A stretch of 41,132 nucleotides of DNA from an uncultured delta proteobacterium (GTDB lineage Bacteria; Bdellovibrionota_C; UBA2361; OMII01), in assembly GCA_903920005.1 (NCBI GenBank), contig CAIXKI010000122.1, positions 1 to 41,132 of the forward strand. Direction: 5' to 3'. The translations under genes and the position numbers were made by a program. This document shows, one piece after another, positions 27,720 through 35,860 of the stretch (the first letter of the stretch is position 1; each line of letters starts with the position of its first letter). The notes beneath the pieces are model-generated. The model saw only the letters and a program-made list of their open reading frames with translations, was not told the DNA's origin and did no database searches.

Positions 27720-28826
27720 ATGAAAACGGTAGCACTATTTGGAGCGGGAAAGATCGGCGAGGCGATCACCGCCCTCTTTGCCGCATCCGGTCGCTATCGA
27801 GTGAAAGTATGCGACGCGGATTTTGCTCGCGCGAAAGTGGTCGCGGGCACACCTTCATGTTGCGAAGCTCATCCCCTCAATCTTTCTGACTCGACAGCGA
27901 CAAAAGAGATCCTTAAAGACTGCGATTTCGTGCTCAGCGCACTCCCCTACTTCTGCAACAAGACGGTCGCTCAGGCAGCCGCGGACCTTGGGATTCATTA
28001 CGCCGACCTAACCGAAGATGTGGACACGTCCCGGTTCATCGCGAAACTCGCGGCCACCTCAAAGTCCTATTTTATACCACAGTGCGGACTAGCTCCGGGT
28101 TTCATCAGCATCGCGGCGGCGCACCTCATAAGCCTGTTCGATACCGTTGATACTGTCAAATTGAGGGTCGGCGCTCTTCCGATGTATCCAACCAACCGAC
28201 TCATGTACAACCTTACTTGGTCGACAGATGGATTGATAAACGAATACTGCAATCCATGCGATGTGATCGCTAATGGCGTGAAGCAATCGGCCCCACCGAT
28301 GGAGGGCTACGAACGTTTCTCTCTCGATGGTGATGAGTATGAAGCCTTCAACACCTCCGGAGGTCTGGGAACATTATATGAGATGCTCCAAGGTCGAGTC
28401 CGAGATCTTACCTACAAGACGATCCGCTATCCTGGACATCGAGACCTCATGGTCTTCCTTCTCAATGACCTACGTTTTAAGGATGATCGGGAGACTCTCA
28501 AGAAGGTTCTCGAACGCAGCATTCCAACAACGCATCAAGATAAATGCATCATCTTCGTTGAAGCGACCGGAGCTATAAAGGGCCACACGTGCGCTAAGAC
28601 CTATGCCAGCACCGTCTACAACCAAATGGTAAACAACCGACACCTGAGCGCGATCCAGATTACCACCGCGGCTGGAGTCTGCGCTCCGATAGACCTTCTC
28701 CTGTCAGGAGCCGTTCCTCGCGCATGTGGATTCGTCCGGGCTGAAGATATATCTCTCTCCGCGTTCCTCGCGAATGAATTCGGAAAACTATGCAGAGACG
28801 ACCGAGCGCTTAGAGGGCTTTCGTAA
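27720..28826 (+). CDS. Saccharopine dehydrogenase-like oxidoreductase
   Basis: A 368-residue member of the saccharopine dehydrogenase/lysine-2-oxoglutarate reductase family. The NAD(P)-binding motif VALFGAGKIGEAI opens the protein. FVLSALPYFCNKTVAQAAADLGIHYADLTED and PQCGLAPGFISIAA are the typical middle blocks, and the C-terminal domain starts near KLRVGALP. Related enzymes include saccharopine reductase and lysine 6-dehydrogenase, so a lysine/aminoadipate role is reasonable, but the substrate is not fixed by the sequence. An AAGGAAA site precedes the ATG. Its 3' end overlaps the convergent ornithine aminotransferase gene by 17 nt. Confidence 0.82.
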   Translation: MKTVALFGAGKIGEAITALFAASGRYRVKVCDADFARAKVVAGTPSCCEAHPLNLSDSTATKEILKDCDFVLSALPYFCNKTVAQAAADLGIHYADLTEDVDTSRFIAKLAATSKSYFIPQCGLAPGFISIAAAHLISLFDTVDTVKLRVGALPMYPTNRLMYNLTWSTDGLINEYCNPCDVIANGVKQSAPPMEGYERFSLDGDEYEAFNTSGGLGTLYEMLQGRVRDLTYKTIRYPGHRDLMVFLLNDLRFKDDRETLKKVLERSIPTTHQDKCIIFVEATGAIKGHTCAKTYASTVYNQMVNNRHLSAIQITTAAGVCAPIDLLLSGAVPRACGFVRAEDISLSAFLANEFGKLCRDDRALRGLS

Positions 28827-30072
28827 GCGCCTTCAGCGGATTCTTTAGAAAAGCCGATATCGAAAAGGACTCTTTTGTTCCAAGCACCTTTTCAAAGAGG
28901 TCGAGCCCCTTATCAAGTTCAGCCTTAGTTATCGTGAGTGGTGGAGCGACTCGAATAGTCTGCACACGCGTATCTTTACAAAGAAGACCCTCATGCAAGA
29001 GCTTCTTGCAGAAATCCTTGGCGGTACCAGCGGCAGGATCAACGTCGATACCGATCATCAATCCACGCCCCCTCACTTCTTTAATTACCTTGGATTTCAT
29101 CGAACGCAATCGTTCAAGCGCATACGCGCCAAGCTCCGCGGAGTTGTCCTGAGGACGCTCCTCTCGTATCAACGCGAGTACCTCACGAGCGATTCCACAC
29201 GCGAACGGATTACCACCAAAAGTGGAGCCATGCGTGCCAGGTTCAAAAACTTTCATAATAGGCGTATTCGCCGCGACCATTGAGATCGGAACGATCCCTC
29301 CTCCCAACGACTTCGCGAGGATATACATATCAGGATCAACGCCCTCATGCTCACACGCAAAGACCTTTCCCGTGCGACCGAGACCAGTCTGAATCTCATC
29401 GGCTATCATCAATACATTATGCTTGGTGCACATCTCTCGAAGCGCTTTAAGGAACCCATCGGGCGGGATGATCACACCCCCCTCTCCCAAGATGGGCTCA
29501 ACACTTATCGCGACCGTGTTCGGTGTAATCGCTGCCTCAACCGCGGCGGCGTCGCCAAACGGAACGGTGACAAAGCCGGGCGTAAAGGGCCCAAATCCCT
29601 TCTTGCTTAACGGTGAACCGCTAAAGCTTATAATTGTCGTCGTTCGCCCGTGAAAATTTCCGTCAAAAACGATTATCTCAGCCTTTCCCTCTGGGACACC
29701 TTTAACTTCGTACCCCCATTTCCGCGCCGCTTTTATGGCGGTTTCGACCGCTTCGGCTCCCGAGTTCATGAGGAGAACCTTATCTTTTTTACAAAGCTCT
29801 GAGAGCTCCTTACAGAGGTGAGCCCCCACATCTGAGTAAAACGCGCGAGAGGTGAGCGTGAGAGTGTCAAGCTGACGATGGGCGGCTCGGGTTATGCGCG
29901 GGTTTCGATGCCCAAAATTAAGTGCGCTGTACGAGCTCAAAAAGTCGAGATAACGCCGACCCTCAACATCCTCAACCCAGACACCGTTACCCGAACTGAT
30001 GACCACGTCGAGCGGCGCGTAATTGTTCGCTGAATAATGCTCGGTGAGATTGATGAGATCCTTGGAATCCAT
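28810..30072 (-). CDS. rocD: Ornithine aminotransferase (class III PLP enzyme)
   Basis: A 420-residue ornithine-delta-aminotransferase that converts ornithine and 2-oxoglutarate to glutamate-5-semialdehyde and glutamate. The N-terminal HYSANNYAPLDVVI block carries the Tyr that distinguishes this enzyme from acetylornithine and GABA aminotransferases. The NSGAEAVETAIK, FDGNFHGRT and IADEIQTGLGRTG blocks and the PLP Lys in ILAKSLGGG are present. ATG 30072 was chosen over a TTG seven codons upstream. Convergent overlap with the saccharopine-dehydrogenase-like gene suggests linked amino-acid catabolism through semialdehyde intermediates; that link is inference. Confidence 0.88.
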   Translation of the reverse strand: MDSKDLINLTEHYSANNYAPLDVVISSGNGVWVEDVEGRRYLDFLSSYSALNFGHRNPRITRAAHRQLDTLTLTSRAFYSDVGAHLCKELSELCKKDKVLLMNSGAEAVETAIKAARKWGYEVKGVPEGKAEIIVFDGNFHGRTTTIISFSGSPLSKKGFGPFTPGFVTVPFGDAAAVEAAITPNTVAISVEPILGEGGVIIPPDGFLKALREMCTKHNVLMIADEIQTGLGRTGKVFACEHEGVDPDMYILAKSLGGGIVPISMVAANTPIMKVFEPGTHGSTFGGNPFACGIAREVLALIREERPQDNSAELGAYALERLRSMKSKVIKEVRGRGLMIGIDVDPAAGTAKDFCKKLLHEGLLCKDTRVQTIRVAPPLTITKAELDKGLDLFEKVLGTKESFSISAFLKNPLKALTKAL

Positions 30073-30126
30073 ATCGTTTAAATGCCCCTGCAACCTTTCC
30101 GCGCCACACTAGTGACGCCCTCCCCT

Positions 30127-30186
30127 AGTATACCTCGACTTTACCCAAAGCACCTAGACTGTTTGAGCAACTCACGTTGAGCAAAC
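30127..30186 (-). promoter_or_regulatory. rocD promoter with an operator-like paired repeat
   Basis: On the minus strand TATACT (30127-30132) is a good -10 without an acceptable -35. About 53 nt upstream of the expected start, 30161-30186 holds two direct copies of TTGAGCAA (plus-strand reading) separated by 7 nt. These also form an imperfect inverted repeat (GTTTG...CAAAC ends, 9 of 11 pairs). A weak -35 with a repeat centred near -53 suggests an activator site, perhaps responding to arginine or ornithine. Confidence 0.4.
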
Positions 30187-30272
30187 ACAACGGATCTGAA
30201 CCTTTCAGCGTCGCTTGTGCTAGGGCTCTGTACGCTGCGTAGCCTATCGGCGGACTTTAATCATCCGAGACG

Positions 30273-31670
30273 CTAGAACTTCGCGAAGCCAGGGAATCTC
30301 GGAAACGGCATGACATCACGGATGTTCTGCATACCTGTCATGTACATTAACAGACGCTCGAACCCGAGCCCAAATCCAGCGTGGGGCACGGTGCCAAATT
30401 TACGAAGTTCGAGGTACCACCAGTACGACTGCTCATCGAGCCCCATCGCGCGAATCTTCTCAAGCAACACATCGTATCGCTCCTCACGCTGAGAGCCTCC
30501 AATAATCTCGCCCAATCGCGGGACGAGAACATCCATCGCCCTAACCGTCTTTCCATCCTCATTCAAACGCATATAGAACGCTTTAATGTCTTTTGGATAA
30601 TTAACAACGGTGACGGGCCCCTTCACATACTCATCGGTGAGAAATCGCTCATGCTCTGACTGAAGATCAATTCCCCACGAAACTGGGTATTCGAATGTCT
30701 TTCCGCTCGACTCCAGTACTTTGATAGCATCCGTGTAATCCATACAGGAAAACGTGCTCTCGGAAACCTTATGCAGGTTCTCAAGATGCCCTGGCTCTAC
30801 CCACTCCTGCGACGCGAGAAATTCCAGCTCTGACGCGCTCGACTTGAGCACCTGCCGCATAACATCCTGAACAAAGTCTTGCGCGAGATCGATGTTGTCC
30901 GCGAGTTCATAGAAAGCCATCTCTGGCTCAATCATCCAAAATTCGGCGAGATGGCGAGTGGTATTCGAGTTCTCAGCTCTAAAGGTCGGGCCGAAGGTGT
31001 ATATCTTCGAGAGTCCCATCGCGCAGATCTCTCCCTCAAGCTGGCCAGATACTGTAAGGCTCGCCGGCTCTTTGAAAAAGTCTTGGCTAAAATCAATCTT
31101 GCCGTTCACACGAGGTGGGTTCTCCGGATCAAACGTAGAAACGCGAAACATCTCTCCAGCTCCTTCACAGTCAGAGGTGCCGATGATCGGAGTATTTAAA
31201 TAATAGAATCCACGCTCGGTAAAATATCGATGCACCGCGAACGCCGCTGCCGAGCGAACACGAAGCACAGCCCCCATTGTCGCAGTTCGGGGGCGAAGGT
31301 GAAGATTCTCACGAAGAAATTCTAAGGTATGACCCTTCTTCTGTAGTGGGTAAGATTCCGGATCTGCCTCACCCAAAAGCTCGAGAGCCTTAACCTGAAA
31401 CTCATACTTCTGTCCCTTTGCCGGAGACACAACAAGCTCACCAGAAACCTTGATCGAGGTCCCGGTCGCGAGCTTTGGAGCGACATCGGCATATCCCGGG
31501 AGCTGCGGGTCTACCACTAATTGGAGGTTGCTCACGGAGGTGCCATCGGAGAGCTCTATGAACGACACCCTCTTGGACTGACGATGCGTCCTAATCCATC
31601 CGGCGAGCTCAAGAGCTCCTACCGGAACCTTGTCCTCGACGATCTCACGAATAGCAACGTATTTTGGCAT
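30273..31670 (-). CDS. asnS: Asparagine--tRNA ligase
   Basis: A 465-residue class IIb aminoacyl-tRNA synthetase charging tRNA-Asn. The N-terminal OB-fold anticodon-binding domain carries GWIRTHRQSKRVSFIELSDG. Class II motif 2 is FGPTFRAENSNTTRHLAEFWMIEPE and motif 3 is GFGLGFERLLMYMTG. The ending FPRFPG is typical of AsnRS and distinguishes it from AspRS. ATG 31670 (MPKYVAI) was chosen because GGAGGGG precedes it; the frame is open 17 codons further upstream. It is divergent from tRNA-Pro. Confidence 0.96.
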   Translation of the reverse strand: MPKYVAIREIVEDKVPVGALELAGWIRTHRQSKRVSFIELSDGTSVSNLQLVVDPQLPGYADVAPKLATGTSIKVSGELVVSPAKGQKYEFQVKALELLGEADPESYPLQKKGHTLEFLRENLHLRPRTATMGAVLRVRSAAAFAVHRYFTERGFYYLNTPIIGTSDCEGAGEMFRVSTFDPENPPRVNGKIDFSQDFFKEPASLTVSGQLEGEICAMGLSKIYTFGPTFRAENSNTTRHLAEFWMIEPEMAFYELADNIDLAQDFVQDVMRQVLKSSASELEFLASQEWVEPGHLENLHKVSESTFSCMDYTDAIKVLESSGKTFEYPVSWGIDLQSEHERFLTDEYVKGPVTVVNYPKDIKAFYMRLNEDGKTVRAMDVLVPRLGEIIGGSQREERYDVLLEKIRAMGLDEQSYWWYLELRKFGTVPHAGFGLGFERLLMYMTGMQNIRDVMPFPRFPGFAKF

Positions 31671-31775
31671 AACCCCTCCAGGTTTTTCGTATATCACCCT
31701 TTCAGGGTCAGGTGCTACCACCCCCTTTATAAGGGATCAAAATCAGAGGTAACGCGCGAAGACGGTCGCCACACC

Positions 31776-31802
31776 TTGATTCTCTCGGCCAGACCATATA
31801 AC
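31776..31802 (+). promoter_or_regulatory. Putative promoter of tRNA-Pro
   Basis: TTGATT (31776-31781) and TATAAC (31797-31802) lie just before the tRNA with a short 15-nt spacer, followed by GC-rich sequence. The spacing is below the optimum, so the call is tentative. Confidence 0.35.
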
Positions 31803-31825
31803 CTCGCTCGGCGTTACGGACGTAT

Positions 31826-31900
31826 CGGGGTGTAGCTCAGCCCGGCTAGAGCACTAGTTTTGGGAACTAGGGGTCGGAGGTTCAAATCCTCTCACCCCGA
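31826..31900 (+). tRNA. tRNA-Pro (anticodon UGG)
   Basis: The acceptor CGGGGTG pairs with CACCCCG, discriminator A. The anticodon arm is CTAGT-TTTGGGA-ACTAG. CCA is not encoded. A TTTTTT run follows at once (31901-31906), which may serve as part of a terminator. Confidence 0.95.
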
Positions 31901-32023
31901 TTTTTTGTCCAACCGCATCTTATATTCTATTTCACACACACTTTCTCTATCCAAACGGCGATTGTGTAGGGTCTATCCTTACACGGCCTACCCCTTGACG
32001 GCCTCACCTTAGGCGGTCCTCGC

Positions 32024-32425
32024 ATGGCTTTTGCTCTCCTCTCCGCGCTCCTCTTTCAATTTCTTTTGGCGATGCTCTCCCCGGACATCGAAGCAATGGG
32101 CGATACCCTCCCCCGTCAAGGAGGTGCCCGAGACCCTTTCGAGGCCGTCGATATCTCCCCTCGCACCCCACCTAAAGATTCCCGAGACCTAAGGGATTTC
32201 TCCGTGGAGGAGCTTCGACTCACCGCTATCTTTATAACCACCAACGGAGAGCGCAGGGCCAGTTTAGAGAATGGAAACGGGATAGGGTTTCCTATACACG
32301 TGGGGAGCGAGATCGGACCTGAAGCGGCTAAGGTCGTTCAGATAACCCCCAATTCGATCATCTTGCGCGAGCTAAGAGCAGACGCGCTCGAGATGAGAGA
32401 GATGACATTTAAACCGACAAAATAG
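32024..32425 (+). CDS. PilP-like domain protein, stand-alone
   Basis: A 133-residue protein with an N-terminal hydrophobic segment (residues 2-20), a short Pro/charged linker, and a C-terminal small beta domain. That domain has the PilP pattern: DFSVEELRLTAIF, then a strand with ENGNGIGFPIHVGSEIG, then AAKVVQITPNSIIL. PilP links inner-membrane PilN/PilO to the PilQ secretin in type IV pili. Here there is no lipobox Cys and no pilM/N/O/Q next to it. The ATG is preceded by AGGCGG at a rather long spacing. The assignment rests on domain pattern only. Confidence 0.6.
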   Translation: MAFALLSALLFQFLLAMLSPDIEAMGDTLPRQGGARDPFEAVDISPRTPPKDSRDLRDFSVEELRLTAIFITTNGERRASLENGNGIGFPIHVGSEIGPEAAKVVQITPNSIILRELRADALEMREMTFKPTK

Positions 32426-32523
32426 GTACCCACCTGCGAATTATACTAATGAATCAAGGCCAGCTATACTCAATCGTCAATCTCGGTCTTGGGTAGAAGA
32501 ATTCATGCTCTTGTAGAGAGAAG

Positions 32524-32551
32524 TTGAACAGTTGCACATACAAGGTTAACT
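32524..32551 (+). promoter_or_regulatory. Putative promoter before the structured RNA
   Basis: TTGAAC (32524-32529) and TTAACT (32546-32551) are 16 nt apart. The predicted start falls at 32557-32559, at the base of the long stem that follows. Confidence 0.45.
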
Positions 32552-32552
32552 C

Positions 32553-32657
32553 CTGTGCCCTTCCTCAAAGCAGCCTAGGGAACTGAGGCGAGTCCTCTTT
32601 CTGCTCGTGGCGAGCCTTGAGGAAGGGTGCAGCGTTTTGACAATCGCGTTTTGATTG
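32553..32657 (+). ncRNA. Candidate structured RNA (small RNA or 5' leader)
   Basis: Segments 32553-32568 and 32617-32632 form a 16-bp stem (two wobble pairs, otherwise Watson-Crick; core CCCTTCCTCAA/TTGAGGAAGGG). Inside are two smaller hairpins: GCCT...AGGC and GCTCG-TGG-CGAGC. After the stem the 9-mer GCGTTTTGA is repeated (32632-32640, 32646-32654), and CAATC-GCGTTTT-GATTG (32641-32657) makes a further hairpin. I do not recognise 6S, SRP, tmRNA or RNase P motifs. It ends about 36 nt before the next gene's start and may be a regulatory leader for it, or a separate small RNA. Confidence 0.5.
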
Positions 32658-32693
32658 CACTGCTCCCCGACTCAGCCAGGAAGGAAAAACTCC

Positions 32694-33119
32694 GTGGTCG
32701 ACATAAGTATGCCCGGGAGATGGTTCGAAGAGGAGATCCGACGCCGGATCCAGGACGGGGAGGGATTCGATTTCGAAGACCTCATTAACCTCGTCACAGA
32801 GCGGGACGTGAAGATGGAGAAGCTCGCAGAAAGCTTTGGCCCGTCAGACCTCCGCCTGCCCCCCGTCATCGCGAGGGGACGGGAAGATGTGCTCGAGCTG
32901 GTAGAAATGTTGATAGAACATTACCAGTTCCCCGCCATCTTGGGAGACACTCTCGCGCTCGCCGTGAAGATAACCGCCCAAGCCGCGCCCCTTGGGGACG
33001 AGCGGATCAAGGAGGCTCTCAATGATTGGTTCTGCGTGATTGAGGAAGACGAGAACCTCGGCGACAACGAATTAGCCCCGAAACTCGTCTTCAGTGAGTG
33101 TCGGAAAACTCTCTTCTGA
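32694..33119 (+). CDS. Hypothetical acidic protein (141 residues)
   Basis: A small, acidic, mostly helical cytoplasmic protein of unknown function, with no signal peptide or membrane segment. Visible features are a FEEEIRRRIQDGEGFDFEDL start region, a central EDVLELVEMLIEHYQFP helix and an acidic end (VIEEDENLGDNELAPKL). GTG 32694 was chosen because GGAAGG lies just before it; ATG 32709 is an alternative. It lies directly downstream of the structured RNA candidate. Confidence 0.55.
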   Translation: MVDISMPGRWFEEEIRRRIQDGEGFDFEDLINLVTERDVKMEKLAESFGPSDLRLPPVIARGREDVLELVEMLIEHYQFPAILGDTLALAVKITAQAAPLGDERIKEALNDWFCVIEEDENLGDNELAPKLVFSECRKTLF

Positions 33120-33210
33120 AATTGACATCGGAAGCTGCACGAATGGTTTCACTACCGCTACTCGTTCAGCTTCTCTCTACAAGGACTCTCCCCATCTCTT
33201 CACGAGGGAG

Positions 33211-33271
33211 AACCTCATAAGAGGTTGATCGATCGCTTTTTGGGAATAAAAAGCCCCCGAGGGCGGCTTTT
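33211..33271. terminator. Hairpins acting as a likely bidirectional terminator
   Basis: AACCTC-ATAA-GAGGTT (33211-33226) is a perfect 6-bp hairpin. AAAAGCC...GGCTTTT (33249-33271) is flanked by A-runs and T-runs on both sides, so it can end transcripts from the plus-strand orphan gene and from the convergent minus-strand gene. The rest of the 287-nt gap (33120-33406) shows no gene. Confidence 0.6.
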
Positions 33272-33406
33272 ATGAAGTCCATGCGCCTAGTGCGTGCCCA
33301 CAAGCCGCATGAGGGCCGTTCTTTTTCGCCGGCATGTACGGCGACCATCATCTTGATTAAAGAAGTTTTAGGATGCCGCACGAAACAAACAGCCCTGAAC
33401 GGGAGC

Positions 33407-34063
33407 CTACTCCGAGACTGGATATTTCACCGGATGATACACCCCCGGCTGGGTTAAAAACGTTTTACCGAACCGGGCGTTATACTCCGCTACCTCTTGT
33501 TCCGTCATCGAACGTAATATCCGCTCTGTCGGAAAAAATGACGGATCGAATTCCGACAAATTAATTCCACACAAGGCGCACACCGCCGGGAATCGTATCT
33601 CCGCTATGATGTCTTGCTCGAATATTCCGTCCAAACTCGGGTCGAGTAGCTTCCAGAGCGATTGTTTATCCATTGCGAGTATGCCGAAGGGAACGGCCCC
33701 CCTCTTCTCGATTTGAAGCATTGGAGGCAATAAGTCAAATTCAGGCCACCACATCCAATCAGGGTGCTCCTCGGGTGTGGGGACGACACTCACCTGCGCG
33801 CCCCTCACCGATATGTCAGGCAGCCTGGCAGAGACCAAAACATCCCATTCAATCAAAAACACATTGTCATGGAGAATAGAGTTATACGTACTCTTGAGAG
33901 CGTCTCTCAGCATCCTATCGCATGATCGCCACGCCAAGGCTGGTGGAAGCGAGTTTCGTGAATCTAGAAGGATGAGCTGCGCCTCCGGATTCGAGGCTCT
34001 TATGTGCTCCGCGTGAAGATGCTCAAACGGAGAATAGTATAGAATAGTCCATTTAGTGGTCAT
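33407..34063 (-). CDS. Hypothetical protein, possibly GT-A glycosyltransferase-like
   Basis: A 218-residue protein I do not recognise firmly. LAWRSCDRMLRDAL followed by NVFLIEWDVLVSARLPD resembles the position of a metal-binding acidic strand in GT-A glycosyltransferases (Glu-x-Asp instead of Asp-x-Asp). Later blocks are WWPEFDLLPPM and AVPFGILAMDKQSLWKLL. No membrane segment or signal peptide is present. It starts at ATG 34063, is on the same strand as comM and lies 77 nt after it. The glycosyltransferase reading is a guess from pattern. Confidence 0.45.
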   Translation of the reverse strand: MTTKWTILYYSPFEHLHAEHIRASNPEAQLILLDSRNSLPPALAWRSCDRMLRDALKSTYNSILHDNVFLIEWDVLVSARLPDISVRGAQVSVVPTPEEHPDWMWWPEFDLLPPMLQIEKRGAVPFGILAMDKQSLWKLLDPSLDGIFEQDIIAEIRFPAVCALCGINLSEFDPSFFPTERILRSMTEQEVAEYNARFGKTFLTQPGVYHPVKYPVSE

Positions 34064-34140
34064 GGAGTCTCATCTTCGCACAAGGGGTCTACCCCTACTA
34101 GAGAAGACCGTTGCAGATTCTTACAAGCATGCGCCCCGTT

Positions 34141-35700
34141 TTAAGAGGAACCTACACCCATCCCCCCAATACTCATCGTCCGACCGGAATGAATCAGATT
34201 AGTCAGGCGATCTAATGTGCGATACGAAATAGCCTCCGCTACTATCTCTTCGTCTATCCGAGGTCGCTCTTCAAGGTCCGCTATCGTTCGAGCGACCCGC
34301 AAAACACGCACGTAGCCCCGCGCGCTCATTCCTATCCGTTTAACCGCCTCTCCGAGCAACAACTTTGCTCCATCTGTTACCTCTATAGACTCCCGAATAA
34401 CTGAGTCTGAAACCTCACTCACCAGTGTACCGAAGGTTTTGATCTGGCGCTCACGTACATGAGCCACTTGCTGAGCTCTTCCATCAACACCGCGCGTTAC
34501 CTGAGGTTTAGCCGAAACGAGATCGTGAACATCGACAGCTTCCAGCTCGACATGAAGATCTATTCGATCGAGGATCGGTTGCGAGATCTTCGCCAGATAG
34601 TCTCGAATCGCATGATGAGAACACCGACATCCTCCCCCCTTAGAACCAAAACGTCCACATGGGCACGGATTCATCGCGGCGACGAGCTGGAATCGAGACG
34701 GGAATATCGCAGACGCGCGCGCACGAGAGAGTTGTACCCACCCGGTTTCTAACGGAGATCGCAAAGCCTCGACCGTACTCCGACGAAATTCAGGGAACTC
34801 ATCTAAAAAGAGAACCCCTCGATGGGCGAGGCTGATCTCGCCGGGCCTTGGTCCAAGACCTCCCCCGACGAGTCCCGCGTCACTGATAACGTAGTGGGGA
34901 GTCCGAAACGGCCGAGCACCCGAGAGAACTTTAACGGTAGGTTGACCAGAGATACTGTGAATACGTAAGACCTCTAACAGCTCCTCCCCATCGAGCGGTG
35001 GAAGGATCGACGCCATTCGCTCAGCGAGCATGCTCTTACCGCATCCCGGTGGGCCAATGAGTAAGATATTGTGTCCCCCCGCGGCCGCAATCGTGAGCGC
35101 TCGCTTCGCGGCATCTTGTCCAATTACGTCGAGAAAGCCGCGCCGAGGCGATTCCTCTACCAGAGTCGGCGGCGCGGCATACTCCGCCGGCCCCCTTCCT
35201 GTAAGAATTTGGATAACCTCCCCCAATGTCTTGGCCCCGATAACTTTTAGGTTACGGACCACCGCCGCCTCAGAGGCCACACTGTGAGGAACCACTATGG
35301 TAGAGAGCCCCCGCTGCGCGGCTGCTAGAGCGTGCGCGGTAATTCCAACCGTGCTTCGTATCTCTCCAGCTAACGAAAGCTCCCCGCAAAACGCGATGTC
35401 TCGCAAACTTGCCTGTGGTAGCGCACCTCGCGCGCAAGCAAGAGCAAGAGCTATCGGAAGATCGAAGGCGGCACTCTCTTTTTTTATTTCTGCCGGGGCG
35501 AGGTTGACGAGAATCTCCCCACGCGCGTCTATTCCGGAGCATTCAAGAGCCGAAATAATTCGCTCACGAGACTCCTTTACCGCGGCTCCCCCGAGACCTA
35601 AGATCGTAAAGTCATGCTCGCCCGTGCGGTGCGAGAGCTCTATCTGAACCGGAAAGGCATCGAGACCCGCGATGCAACTTGAATACGCGACTGCGAACAT
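34141..35700 (-). CDS. comM: YifB/ComM-family Mg-chelatase-like AAA+ ATPase
   Basis: A 519-residue ComM-type hexameric helicase that in naturally competent species promotes branch migration of incoming single-stranded DNA. The N-terminal Lon-protease-like fold has the FTILGLGGAAVKESRERI block and APAEIKKESAAFDLPIAL. The AAA+ core has Walker A LLIGPPGCGKSM, Walker B VLFLDEFPEF, the Cys cluster CPCGRFGSKGGGCRCS and the ISQPILDRIDLHVE sensor region. The ATG at 35700 fits the family start, although no ribosome site is seen. ComM is widespread, including in species not known to be competent. Confidence 0.93.
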   Translation of the reverse strand: MFAVAYSSCIAGLDAFPVQIELSHRTGEHDFTILGLGGAAVKESRERIISALECSGIDARGEILVNLAPAEIKKESAAFDLPIALALACARGALPQASLRDIAFCGELSLAGEIRSTVGITAHALAAAQRGLSTIVVPHSVASEAAVVRNLKVIGAKTLGEVIQILTGRGPAEYAAPPTLVEESPRRGFLDVIGQDAAKRALTIAAAGGHNILLIGPPGCGKSMLAERMASILPPLDGEELLEVLRIHSISGQPTVKVLSGARPFRTPHYVISDAGLVGGGLGPRPGEISLAHRGVLFLDEFPEFRRSTVEALRSPLETGWVQLSRARASAIFPSRFQLVAAMNPCPCGRFGSKGGGCRCSHHAIRDYLAKISQPILDRIDLHVELEAVDVHDLVSAKPQVTRGVDGRAQQVAHVRERQIKTFGTLVSEVSDSVIRESIEVTDGAKLLLGEAVKRIGMSARGYVRVLRVARTIADLEERPRIDEEIVAEAISYRTLDRLTNLIHSGRTMSIGGMGVGSS

Positions 35701-35860
35701 AACGAGATGTTCGAAACCGATTCAAAAAAGTTGCCTTTCTTTCGGCTGCTGACAATGAAGCTTCGGTACGAGTTGTGCTACCCACAAGTGACCGCGCTGG
35801 AGGGTTTCGCGGCCTCAATGAGTTACCCGGCTAAGTAGGCAGAAAAGGGCAATATTTTCC

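Noticed and set aside
27445-27735. A 96-codon minus-strand frame in the gap before the saccharopine-dehydrogenase-like gene
   Set aside because: It overlaps that gene's start, has no ribosome site or recognisable composition, and contains hairpin sequence.
31671-31825. A T-box or other riboswitch before asnS
   Set aside because: Only a short 5-bp hairpin (ACCCT-GAA-AGGGT) is seen; no T-box sequence, and the leader is too short.
32553-32657. Identification of the structured RNA as 6S, SRP, tmRNA or RNase P RNA
   Set aside because: Diagnostic motifs (the SRP GGUCAGG...AGCAGCC helix, RNase P GAGGAAAGUCC, the tmRNA tag region) are absent; the lone AGCAGCC is not in the right context.
33166-33381. 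A 71-codon minus-strand frame
   Set aside because: It runs through the bidirectional terminator and shows no protein-like features.
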